In this document: positions 13,178 through 26,600 of the stretch, one piece after another | How positions within the stretch are numbered: position 1 is the first letter of the stretch | Layout: every line of letters begins with the position of its first letter | From: Sympetrum striolatum | Lineage: Eukaryota; Arthropoda; Insecta; Odonata; Libellulidae | DNA length: 64,000 nt | Assembly (NCBI GenBank): GCA_947579665.1 | Contig: OX388341.1 | Span: 1,922,001 to 1,986,000, forward strand | Direction of reading: 5' to 3' | The notes under the pieces: model-generated | Database searches by the model: none | Seen by the model: the letters and a program-made list of their open reading frames with translations, nothing else | Told to the model about the DNA's origin: nothing | Program-made: the position numbers and the translations under genes

Positions 13178-16139
13178 TTAAGCGAAATTTGTATTTTTTC
13201 CTCATTTTTCCTTAATTTTCTTTGTTTTATCATGTTATTATCGAAAAAAGCAACAACAACAGAAAATTTTAAAGAAATTTTCCATTTTTTTCCTCCTTTT
13301 TTTCCTAAATTAACCTCATTTTATCAAGATATTATCGAAAAAATCAAAAAAATTAAATAATTTTTGCGAAATATCAATTTTTTTCCTCCTTTTTTTCCTG
13401 AATTATCCTCATTTTATCGAGATATTTTCGAAGAAATCAACAAAAGTAAATAATTTTAGCGAAATTTCAATTTTTTCCATTTTTTTTCATTATTTTCCTC
13501 ATTCTATCGAGATCTTATCGAATATAGAAAAAAAAGAATATTATTAGCGAAATTTAAATATTTTTCCTCTTTTTTTTCCTTAATTTTCGTCATTTAATCG
13601 GAATATTATCGAAAAAAGCAACAAAAACGTTTAACTTTAGCGAAATTTACATATTTTTCCTCTTTTTTTTGCTTAATTTTCCTATCTTATCGAGATATAA
13701 TAAAAAAAAACATAAAACGAATAATTTTAGCGAAACTTCAATTTTTTCCTCCTTTTTTTCCTTAATTTTCCTCATTTCATCGAGATATGACCAAAAAAAG
13801 CAACAAAAATAAAAAATTTTAGCGAAATTTCAATTTTTTCCATTTTTTCCCATTATTTTCCACATTTCATCGAGATATTATAAAAAAAGATCAAAAACGA
13901 ACAATTTAGGCGAAATTATAATTTTTTCCCCTATTTTACTTAATTTAATTAATTTTATGGAGATATTATCGAAAAAAGCAACAAAAACGAATAATTTTAG
14001 CGAAAATTCAAATTTTTTCCTCTTTTTTTTCCTAAATTTTCGTCATTTTATCGGAATATAATCGAAAAAAGCAACAAAAACGAATAATTTTAGCGAAATT
14101 TAAATCTTTTTTTTTCCTTAATTTTCCCCTTTTTTTATTTTTCTCATTCTATTGAGATATTATCGAAAAAGTAACAAAAACAAATATTCTTTTATGAAAT
14201 TTCCATTTTTTTCATCTCTTTTTTTCTCAATTGTCCTAATTCTATCGACATATTATCGAAAAAGTAACAAAAACGAATAATTTTATCGAAAAATATATTT
14301 TTTCTCTTTTTTTCCTTATTTTTCCTCATTTTATCAAGATATAATCGAAAAAAGAAAAAAAACGAATAATTTTAGGTAAATTTCAATTTTTTCCCCTTTT
14401 ACTTCCTTAATTTTCTCATTCTATCGTGATACTATCGAAAAATGCAAAAAAAACGAATAATTTTAGCGAAATTTAAATTTTTTTCCATTTTTTTTATTAA
14501 ATTTTCCTCATTCTATCGAGATATTATCGAAAAAAGCAACAAAAACGAATAATTTTTGCAATATTTAATTATTTTTCCTCTAAGTTTTCGTTAATCTTTC
14601 TCATTCTATCGAGATATTATCAGAAAAGAAATAAAAATGAATAATTTAAGCGAAATTTGTATTTTTTTCCTCTTTTTTACCTTAATTTTATCGAGATATT
14701 ATCTTAAAACGCAACAAAAAAGAATAATTTGAGCGAAAACTTAATTTTTTTCGTCTTTTATTTCCTTAATTTTCCTCATTCTATCGAGAATTTATCGAAA
14801 AAGTAACAAAAACGAATAATTTTAGGTAAATTTCAATTTTTTTCCTCTTTGGCTTCTTTAATATTCCTCATTTTATCGTGATTTTATCGAAAAAAGAAAA
14901 AAAAACGCATAATTTTAGCCAAATTACAATTTTTTTCCATTTTTGTTCAAATTTTTTTCCTCATTTCATCGTGGTATGACCGAAAAAAGAGGCAAAAAAA
15001 GATAATTTTAGCGACATTTCAATGTATTTACCCTACTCATTCCCTAATTTTCCTCAATCTATCGATATATTATCGAAAAAAGAAAAAAATAAACAAATAA
15101 TTTTAGCGAAATTTAAATATTTTTCCTCTTTTTTTCCTTAATTTTCGTCATTTTATCGGAATATTATCGAAAAAAGCAACAAAAACGTTTAACTTTAGCG
15201 AAATTTACATATTTTTCCTCTTTTTTTGCTTAATTTTCCTATCTTATCGAGATATAATAAAAAAAAACATAAAACGAATAATTTTAGCGAAACTTCAATT
15301 TTTTCCTCCTTTTTTTCCTTAATTTTCCTCATTTCATCGAGATATGACCGAAAAAAGTAACAAAAACGAATAATTTTAGCAAAATTTAAATCTTTTTTCT
15401 CTTTTTTTTTCTATTTTATCGAGATAAAATTAAAAAACATAATAACATAAAATTCAATTTTTTTCCTCCTTTTTTCCTTAATTTTCCTCATTTTATCGAG
15501 ATATTATCGAAAAAATCAACGAAAACAAATAATTTTAGCGAAATTTCAAATTTTTCCATTGTTTTCAATTATTTTCCTTATGTCATCGAGGTATGACAGA
15601 AAAAAGCAAGAAAAAAAGATAATTTAAGCGGAATTTATATTAATTTCCTCTTTTTTCCTTAATTTTCCTCATGTTTTTGAGAAAATATCAAAAAAAGCAA
15701 CAAAAACGAAATACTTTAGAAAATTACAATTTTCTTCCTCCTTTATTCCATTAATTTTCGTCATTTTATGGAGACATTATCGAAAAAAGCAAAAAAAAAA
15801 CGAATAATTTTAGCGTTATTTATATTTTTCTCCTTCTTTTTTACCTTAATATTCCTCATTTTATCAAGATATAATCGAAAAAAGAAAAAAAACGAATAAT
15901 TTTAGGTAAATTTCAATTTTTTCCCCTTTTACTTCCTTAATTTTCTCATTCTATCGTGATACTATCGAAAAAAGCAAAAAAAACGAATAATTTTAGCGAT
16001 ATTTATATTTTCTCCTTTTTTACCTTAATATTCCTCATTTTATCGAGATATAACCGAAAAAAATACAAAATCAGATAATTTTAGCGAAATTTCAATTATT
16101 TTCATCTTTTATTTCCTTAATACTCCTATCTTTATAGTG

Positions 16140-17655
16140 ATATTTATTCGTTTTTTATGATTTTTTCGATAATATCGCGATAAAATGACGAAAATTAAGG
16201 AAAAAAATTTAGAAAAAATTGAAATTTTGATAAAATTATTCGTTTCTGTTGCTTTTTTCGATAATATCTCGATACAATGAGGAATGTTACGGAAGAAAAT
16301 TTAAATTACGCTTAAATTATTCGTTTTTTTTTCTTTTTCGATAATATGTCGATAGAATTAGGAAAATTGAGGAAAAAAGAGATGAAAAAAATGGAAATTT
16401 CGCAATGAATATTTGTTTTTGTTACTTTTTCGATAATATTTCGATAGAATGAGGAAAATTTAGGAAAAAAAAGAGGAAAAAATTTGAATTTTCGCTAAAA
16501 TTATTCGTTTTTGTTGCTTTTTTCGATAATATCTCCATAAAATTAATTAAATTAAGTAAAAAAGGGGGAAAAATTATAATTTCGCCTAAATTGTTCGTTT
16601 TTGATCTTTTTTTTAAATATATCTCGATGAAAAGTGGAATATAATGGGAAAAAAATGGAAAAAATACAAATTTCGCTTAAATTAATCATTTTTTTTTCTT
16701 TCTTGATAATATATCGATAGAATGAGAAGTGTTAACGAAAACTTAGAGGAAAAATAATTAAATATTGCTAAAATTATTCGTTTTTGTTGCTTTTTTCGAT
16801 AATATCTCGATAGAATGAGGAAAATTGAATAAAAAAAGTGGAAAAAAATTTAAATTTACCTAAAATTATTCGTTTTTTTTCTTTTTTTGATTATATCTTG
16901 ATAAAATGAGGAAAAATAAGGAAAAAATGAGAAAAAATATATATTTCGATAAAATTATTCGTTTTTGTCGCTTTTTTTGATAATATCTCGATAAAATAAC
17001 GAAAGTTAGTGAAAAAAAGAGGAAAAGAATTGAAATTTCGCCGAAATTATTCGCTTTTGTTGCTTTTTTTGATAATTTCTCGAAAATATGTGGAAAATTG
17101 ATGAAAAAAATTTAAATTTCGCTTTAATTATTCGTTTTTTTTCTTTTTTCGATAATATCTCGATAGAATGAGGAATGTTAAGGAAGAAAATTGAAATTTC
17201 GCTAAAAGTATTCGTTTTTGTTACTTTTTCGATAATATTTCGATAGAATTAGGAAAATTGAGGAAAAAAGTGATGAAAAAAATGGAAATTTCGCAAAGAA
17301 TATTTTTTTTTGTTACTTTTTCGATAATATCTCGAAAGATGAGGAAAATTTAGGAAAAAAAAGAGGAAAAAATTTGAATTTTCGCTAAAATTATTCGTTT
17401 TTGTTGCTTTTTTCGATAATATCTCCATAAAATTAATTAAATTAAGTAAAAAAAGGGGAAAAATTATAATTTCGCCTAAATTGTTCGTTTTTGATCTTTT
17501 TTTTAAATATATCTCGATGAAAAGTGGAATATAATGGGAAAAAAATGGAAAAAATACAAATTTCGCTTAAATTAATCATTTTTTTTTCTTTCTTGATAAT
17601 ATCTCGATAAAATGAGGAAAATTTAGGAAAAAAAAGAGGAAAAAAATTGAAAATT
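16140..17655 (-). repeat. Inverted block of the 91-bp satellite
   Basis: Within this stretch the monomers read as the reverse complement: TCGATAATATCTCGATAAAA and GAAATTTCGCTAAAATTATT replace the forward core. The forward orientation ends near 16,139 and resumes near 17,655. Inside the block about 230 bp (16,451-16,680) is repeated near 17,350-17,600, including the variant AATCATTTTTTTTTCTTTCT, so local duplication took place within the inverted block. Confidence 0.9.
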
Positions 17656-20600
17656 CATTTCATTGAGATATGACCGAAAAAAAAAAAAAAAGATAATTTT
17701 ATTATTGAGAAAAAGCAACAAAAAGGAACGATTTCAGCGAAATTTAAATTTTTTTCCTCTTAGTTTTCGTTAATTTACGTCATTTTATCGGAATATTATA
17801 GAAAAAAGAAACAAAAACGAATAATTTTAGCAAAATGTAAATCTTTTTCCCCTTTTCTCCTTAATTTTCGTCATCTTATCGAGACATTATTGAAAAAGGC
17901 AACAAAAACGAATAATATTAGCGAAATTTAAATTTTTTTCCTCTTATTTTTCGTTAATTTTCTTCATTTTATTGAGATATTATCGAAAAAAGCAACAAAA
18001 ACAGATAATTTTAGCGAAATTACATTTTTTTCCATTTTTGTTCCATTATTTTCCTCATTTCATCGAGATATGATCGAAAAAAGCAACAAAAAAAGATATT
18101 TTTAGCGAAATTTCAATTATTTTCTTCTTTCATTTCCTTGATTTTCCTCACTTTATAGAGATATGACCGAAAAAAAGCAACAAAAACGAATCATTTTAGC
18201 GAAATTTAAATCTTTTTTGTCTTATTTTTCGTAAATGTTCCTCATTTTATCGAGATATTATCGAAAAAATCAAGAAAAATAAATAATTTTTTCGAAATTT
18301 CAATTTTTTCCATTTTTTCCCATTATTTTCCACATTTCATCGATATATGACCGAAAAAACCAAAAAAAAGATAATTTTAGCGAAATTTCAATTTTTTTCC
18401 CCTATTTATTCCTTAATCTTCCTAATTCTATCGAGATATTATCGAAAAAAGTAACAAAAACAGATAATTTCATTAAACTTCAATTTTTTCCACTTTTTTT
18501 CTTTTATTTTCCTCATTCTATCGAGATATTATCGAAAAAAGTAACAAATGCAGATAATTTCATTAAAATTACAATTTTTTCCACTTTTTTTTCTTTAATT
18601 TTCCTCATTCTATCGAGATATTATCGAAAAAAGCAACAAAAACGAATAATTAGAGCGATATTTGTATTTTTTTCCTTAATTTTCTTCGTTTTATTGAGAT
18701 TATATCGAAACAATCAACAAAAACGAATAATTTTAGCGAAATTTCAACTTTTTTCCTATTTTTTCCCTTAATTTTTCTCATTTTATCGAGATATAAAAAA
18801 AGCAACAAAAACGAATATTTTCAGCGAAATTTAAATTTTTTTCCTCTTATTTTTCCGTAATTTTCCTCATTGTATCGAGATACTATCGAAAAAGAGCAAC
18901 AGAAACGAATAATTTTATCAAAATTTCAATTTTTTCTAAATTTCTTTCCTTAATTTTCGTCATTTTATCGCGATATTATCGAAAAAATTATAAAAAACGA
19001 ATTAATTTAGCGAAATTTCAATTTTTTTCTATTTTTTCGCTTAATTTTCCTCATTTTATCGAGATATTATAGAAAAAAGAACAAAAAGGAACAATTTCAG
19101 CGCAAAATATATTTTTTCCCCTTTTTTTTACTTAAATTCCTTATTTTATCGAGAAATTATCAAAAGAAGCAACAAAAACGAATAATTTTAGCGAAAATTC
19201 AAATTTTTTCCTCTTTTTTTTCCTTAATTTTCGTCATTTTATCGGAATATTATCGAAAAAAGCAACAAGAATGTATTATTTTAGCGAAATATAATTCTGT
19301 TTCCTCTTTTTTTCCTTAATTTTCCTATTTTATTGAGATAAAATAAAAAAAAACATAAAACGAATAATTTTAGCGAAATTTCAATTTCTTTCATCCTTTT
19401 TTTCCTTAATTTTCCTCATTTTATAGAGATATTATCGAAAAAATACGACAAAAAAGCAAATAATTTTAGCGATATTACAATTTTTTCCATTTCTGTTCCA
19501 TTATTTTCTTCATTTCATTGAGATATGACCGAAAAAAAAAAAGATAATTTTATTATTGAGAAAAAGCAACAAAAAGGAACGATTTCAGCGAAATTTAAAT
19601 TTTTTTTCCTCTTAGTTTTCGTTAATTTACGTCATTTTATCGGAATATTATAGAAAAAAGAAACAAAAACGAATAATTTTAGCAAAATTTAAATCTTTTT
19701 CATTTTTTCCTTAATTTTCCTATTTTATCGAGATATGACAGAAAAAAGCAACAATAACGAATTATTTTATCGAAATTTCAATTTTTTTCCCCTTTTCTCC
19801 TTAATTTTCGTCATCTTATCGAGACATTATTGAAAAAGGCAACAAAAACGAATAATATTAGCGAAATTTAAATTTTGTTCCTCTTATTTTTCGTTAATTT
19901 TCTTCATTTTATTGAGATATTATCGAAAAAAGCAACAAAAAAAGATATTTTTAGCGAAATTTCAATTTTTTTCTTCTTTGATTTCCTTAATTTTCCTCAC
20001 TTTATAGCGATATGACCGAAAAAAGCAACAAAAACGAATAATTTTAGCGAAATTTAAATTTTTTTCCTCTTATTTTTCGTAAACGTTCCTCGTTTTATTA
20101 AGATATTATCGAAGTAAGCAACAAAAACAAATAATTTTAGCGAATTTTCAATTTTTTTCCATTTGTTTCCATTATTTTCCTCATTTCATCGAGATATTAT
20201 CGAAGAAATCAAGAAAACTAAATAATTTTTTCGAAATTTCAATTTTTTCCATTTTTTCCCATTATTTTCCTCATTTCATCGATATATGACCGAAAAAACC
20301 AAAAAAAAGATAATTTTAGCGAAATTTCAATTTTTTTCCCCTATTTATTCCTTAATCTTCCTCATTCTATCGAGATATTATCGAAAAAAGTAACAAAAAC
20401 AGATAATTTCATTAAAATTTCAATTTTTTCCACTTTTTTTCTTTAATTTTCCTCATTCTATCGAGATATTATCGAAAAAAGCAACAAAAACGAATAATTA
20501 GAGCGATATTTGTATTTATTTCCTTAATTTTCTTCGTTTTATTGAGATTTTATTGAAACAATCAATAAAAACGAATAATTTTAACGAAATTTCAACTTTT

Positions 20601-23600
20601 TTCCTATTTTTTCCCTTAATTTTTCTCATTTTATCGAGATATAAAAAAAACAACAAAAACGAATATTTTCAGCGAAATTTAAATATTTTTCCTCTTATTT
20701 TTCGTTAATTTTCCTCATTGTATCGAGATATTATCGAAAAAAGCAAAAGAAAAGAATAATGTTATCAAATTTTCAATTTTTTCTAAATTTTTTCGCTTAA
20801 ATTTCCTCATTTTATCGAGATATTATAGAAAAAAGAACAAAAACGAACAATTTCAGCGCAAAATATATTTTTTTCCCCTTTTTTTTACTTAAATTACCTT
20901 ATTTTTTCGAGAAATTATCGAAAGAAGAACAAAAACGAATAATTTTAGCGAAAATTCAAATTTTTTCCTCTTTTTTTTCCTTAATTTTCGTCATTTTATC
21001 GGAATATTATCGAAAAAAGCAACAAGAACGTATTATTTTAGCGAAATATAAATCTGTTTCCTCTTTTTTTCCTTAATTTTCCTATTTTATTGAGATAAAA
21101 TAAAAAAAACATAAAACGAATAATTTTAGCGAAATTTCAATTTCTTTCATCCTTTTTTTCCTTAGTTTTCCTCATTTTATAGAGATATTATCGAAAAAAT
21201 CAACAAAAGCAAATAATTTTAGCGATATTACAATTTTTTTCCATTTTTGTTCCATTATTTTCCTCATTTCATCGAGAAATGACCGAAAAAAGCAACAAAA
21301 AAAGATACTTTTAGTGAAATTTCAATTTTTTTACCCTATTCTTCCTTAATCTTCCTCATTTTATCGAGATATTATCGAAAAAAGTAAAAAAAACAGAAAA
21401 TTTATCAAAATTTCAATTTTTTCCGCTTTTTTTCCTTTAATTTTCCTCATTCTATCGTGATATTATCGAATAAAGCAACAAAAACGAATAATTTTAGCGA
21501 AAATTCAATTTTTTTACCCTATTCATTCCCTAATTTTCCTCATTCTATCGAGATATTATCAAAAAAAGCAACAAAAACGAAATATTTTTTTCGAAATTTC
21601 AATTTTCTTCCCCTTTTTTCCATTAATTTTCGTCATTTTATCGGAATATTATCGAAAAACGCAACTAAAACGAATAATTTTAGCGAAATTTACATATTTT
21701 CCTCTTTTTTCCCTAAATTTTCCAATCTTATCGAAATATAATAAAAAAAACATTATTTTCCTCATTCTATCGAGATATTACCGAAGAAAGAAAAAAAACG
21801 AATGATTTAAGCGAAATTTCAATTTTTTCCTTGATATCCCTCTTTCTTTCTATTATTATTGAAAAAAGCAACAAAAACGAATAATTTTAGCAAAATTAAA
21901 ATTTTTCCTAAATTTTTTTCCTTAATTTTCGTCAATTTATGGAGATATTTTAGAAAAAGCAACAAAAACCAATAATTTCAGCGAAATTTAAATTTTTTTC
22001 CTCCTTTTTTTCCTTAATTTTCACCCTTTTATCGTGATATTATCGAAAAAATCAACTAAAATAAAAATTTTAGCAAAATTAAAATTTTTTTCCACTTTTT
22101 TTTCTTTAATTTTCCTCATTCTATCGAGATATTATCGAAAAAAAAATGAATAATTTAAGCAATATATGTATTTTTTTTCCTTAATTTTCCTCATTTTTTC
22201 GAGAAATTATCAAAAAACGCTACAAAAACCTAACATTACAGCGAAATTTCAATTTTTTTCCTCTTTTTTTCGTTAATTTTCCTCATTTTATCGAGATATT
22301 ATCGAAAAAAGCAACAAAAACGAATAATTTTAGCGAAATTTAAATTTTTTTCCTCCTTTTTTTCCTTAATTTTCGTCAAATTATGGAGATATGACAGAAA
22401 AAAGCAACAAAAACCAATTATTTTATCGAAATTTTAATTTTTTTCCCCTTTTTTCCTTAATTTTCGTCATTTTATCGAGATATAATCGAAAAAGGAACAA
22501 AAACGAATAATTTTAGCGAAATTTCAACATAATTCTCTTTTTATTACTCAATATTCCTCATTCTATCGAGATATTATCGAAAAAATTTTTAGAAAAACTA
22601 ATAATTTTAGCGAAATTTCAATTTTTTTCTTCTTTTCTTCCATAATTTTCCTAATTTTATCGAGATATTATCGAGAAAATCAACTAAAATGAATAATTTT
22701 TGCGAAATTTCAATTTTTTCCTCTTTTTTCCTTTATTTTCCTCATTTTATCGAGATATTATAGAAAAAAGAATCAAAAAAGAATAATTTCAGCAATATTT
22801 CAATTCTTTTGCTCTTTTTTTCTTTAATTTTTCATATTTTATCGAGATATTATCGAATAAAGTAACAAAAACAAATAATTTTAGCGAAATTTCCATTTTT
22901 TCCTCTAATTCTTTCTTAATTTTCGTAATTTTATTGAGATATTATCGAAAAAAGCAAAAAAAAGATATTTTTAGCGAAATTTCAATTATTTTCCTCTCTT
23001 TTTTCCTAAATTTTCCTCATTTGTTCGAGATATTATCGAAGAAATAAAACAAATAAATTAATCGAAATTGCAATATTTTTCCTCTTTCTTCCGTAATTTT
23101 CCTCATTTTTTCGAGAAATTCTCAAAAAATGCAACTAAAACGTATAATTTTAGCAAAATTTATATTTTTTCCTCTTTTTTCCTTAATTTTCCTCATTTTA
23201 TCGAGATATAATCAATAAAAGAAACAAAAACAAATATATATAGGTAAATTTCAATTTTTATCTTCTTTTTTTCCTTAATTATCCTAATTTTATCGAGATA
23301 TGAACGAAAAAAGCAGCAAAAACAAATAATTATTGCGAAATTTCAATTTTTTTCCTCTTGTTTTCCTTAATTTTCGTCATTTTATCGAGATATGACCAAA
23401 AAAACTAAAAAACAGATAATTTTAGCGAAATTTCAATTTTTTTCTTCTTTTCTTCCTTAATTTTCCTAATTTTATCGAGATATTATCGAGAAAATCAACT
23501 AAAATGAATAATTTTTGCAAAATTTCATTTTTTCCTCTTTTTTTCCTTAATTTTCCTCATTTTATCGAGATATTATAGAAAAAAGAATCAAAAAAGAATA

Positions 23601-26600
23601 ATTTCAGCAATATTTCAATTCTTTTGCTCTTTTTTTCTTTAATTTTTCATATTTTATCGAGATATTATCGAATAAGGTAACAAAAACATATAATTTTAGC
23701 GAAATTTCCATTTTTTTCCTCTAATTCTTTCTTAATTTTCGTCATTTTATTGAGATATTATCGAAAAAAGCAACAAAAACAGATAATTTTAGCGAAATTA
23801 CATTTTTTTTCCATTTTTGTTCCATTATTTTCCTCATTTCATCGAGATATGATCGAAAAAAGCACCAAAAAAGGATATTTTTAGCGAAATTTCAATTATT
23901 TCCTTGATTTTCCTCACTTTATAGAGATATAACCGAAAAAAGCAACAAAATCAGATAATTTTAGCGAAATTTCAATTATTTTCTTCTTTGATTTCCTTAA
24001 TTTTCCTCACTTTATAGCGATATGACCGAAAAAAGCAACAAAAACGAATAATTTTAGCGAAATTAAAATTCTTTTCCTCTTATTTTTCGTTAATTTTCCT
24101 CATTTTATTGAGATATTATCGAAAAAAGCAACAAAAACAGATAATTTTATCGAATTTTCAATTTTTTTCCTCCATTTCCTAAATTTTCCTCATTTTATCG
24201 AGATATTATCGAAAAAATCAACATAAACAAATAATTTTAGCGAAATTTCAATTTTTTTCCATTTTTTTCCCATTATTTTCCTCATTTCATCGAGATTTGA
24301 CCGAGAAAAGAAACAAAAAAAGATAATTTTAGCGAAATTTCAATTTATTTACCCTTATCATTCAATAATTTTTCTCATTCTATCACGATATAATCGAAAA
24401 AAGAAAAAAAAATAATTTTAGCGAAATTAATATTTTTTCCTTAATTTTCCTCATGTTTTCGATAAATTATCAAAAAAAGCAACAAAAACGAAATATTTTA
24501 GCGAAATTCCAATTTTCTTCCTCTTTTCTCCATTAATTTTCTTATTTCTATCGAGATATTATTGAAAAAAGCAACAAAAACGAATATTTTCAGCGAAATT
24601 TAAATTTTTTTCCTCTTATTTTTCGTTAATTTTCGTCATTTTATCGGTATATTATCGAAAAAAGAAACAAAAACGAATAATTTAAGCGAAATTTAAATCT
24701 TTATCATTTTTTTCCTTAATTTTCCTATTTTATCGAGATATGACAGAAAAAAGCAACAATAACGAATTATTTTATCGAAATTTCAATTTTTTTCCCCTTT
24801 TTTCCTTAATTTTCGTCATCTTATCGAGACATTATTGAAAAAGGCAACAAAAACGAATAATTTTAGCGAAATTTAAATATTTTTCCTCTTATTTTTCGTT
24901 AATTTTCTTCATTTTATTGAGATATTATCGAAAAAAGCAACAAAAATTGAATAATTTTATTGAAATTTCAAATTTTTTCCTTTTTTTTCCTTAATTTTCG
25001 TCATTTTATCGGAATATTATCGAAAAAAGGAACAAAAACGAATAATTTTAGCGAAATTTCAATTTTTTCCTTGATATCCCTCTTTCTTTATATTATTATT
25101 GAAAAAAGCAACAAAAACGAATAATTTTAGCAAAATTTAAATTTTTCCTAAATTTTTCCTAAATTTTTTTCCTTAATTTTCGTCAATTTATGGAGATATT
25201 ATAGAAAAAAGCAACAAAAACCAATAATTTCAGCGAAATTTAAATTTTTTTCCTCCTTTTTTTTCCTTAATTTTCACCCTTTTATCGTGATATTATCGAA
25301 AAAATCAACTAAAATAAAAATTTTAGCAAAATTAAAATTTTTTTCCACTTTTTTTTCTTTAATTTTCCTCATTCTATCGAGATATTATCGAAAAAAAAAT
25401 GAATAATTTAAGCACTATATGTATTTTTTTTTCCTTAATTTTCCTCATTTTTTCGTGAAATTATCAAAAAAAGCTACAAAAACCTAAAATTACAGCGAAA
25501 TTTCAATTTTTTTTCCTCTTTTTTTCGTTAATTTTCCTCATTTTATTTAGATATTATCGAAAAAATAAAAAAACAAAAAACTTTGGCGAAATTTCAGTTT
25601 TTTCCATGTTTTTTCAATATTTTCCTCATTTCATCGAGATATGACCGAAAAACGCAACAAAAACGAATTATTTTATCAAATTTCAATTTTTTTCCCCTTT
25701 TTTCCTTAATATTCGTCATTTTATCGTTATATTATCGAAAAAAGCAACAAAAACAAATAATTTTAGCGAAATTTCAACTTTTTTCCATTTTTTTCAATTT
25801 TTTTTTAATTTTCCTCATTTCATCGAGATACGATATTATCGAAAAAAGGAACAAAAACGAATAATTTTAGCGAAATTTCAATATATTTCTCTTCTAATTA
25901 CTCAATATTCCTCATTCTATCGAGATATTATCGAAAAAGGAACAAAAACAAATATTCTTTGCGAAATTTCAATCTTTTTCATCTCTTTTTTCCTCAATTT
26001 TCCTCATTCTATCGACATATTTTCGAAAAAAGATATAATAAAACAAATAATTTTAGCGAAATTTCAATTTTTTTCCTTTTTTTTTCCTTAATTTTCGTCA
26101 TTTTATCGAGATATTATCGAAAAAAACAAATAAAAAAGAATAATTTTGGCGAAAACTATATTTTTTTCCATTTCTTTCCTTAATTTACTATTTTAACGAG
26201 ATATGACAGAAAAAAGCAACAAAAACCAATTATTTTTATCGAAATTTTATTTTTTTTCCCCTTTTTTCCTTAATTTTCGTCATTTTATCGAGATATAATC
26301 GAAAAAAGGAACAAAAACGAATAATTTTAGCGAAATTTCAACATAATTCTCTTTTTATTACTCAATATTCCTCATTCTATCGAGATATTATCGAAAACAT
26401 TTTTAGAAAAACTAATAATTTTAGCGAAATTTCAATTTTTTTCTTCTTTTCTTCCATAATTTTCCTAATTTTATCGAGATATTATCGAGAAAATCAACTA
26501 AAATGAATAATTTTGCGAAATTTCAATTTTTTCCTCTTTTTTTCCTTTATTTTCCTCATTTTATCGAGATATTATAGAAAAAAGAATCAAAAAAGAATAA

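Larger units (their letters stand above)
993..16139. repeat. 91-bp AT-rich satellite array, forward block 1
   Basis: These are tandem monomers of about 91 bp (range roughly 88-95). The consensus has TTTTCCTCATTTTATCGAGA, then TATTATCGAAAAAAGCAACA, then AAAACGAATAATTTTAGCGA, then AATTTCAATTTTTTTCCTC and a T/C-rich spacer. Monomers differ by point changes and short indels in the T-runs. The many short open frames rich in F, I, L, K and S (for example repeated KKATKTNNFSEI) are translations of the monomer in successive frames. They change frame every monomer and are not genes. The likely setting is centromeric or pericentromeric heterochromatin, which is inference from length and composition. 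Confidence 0.95.
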
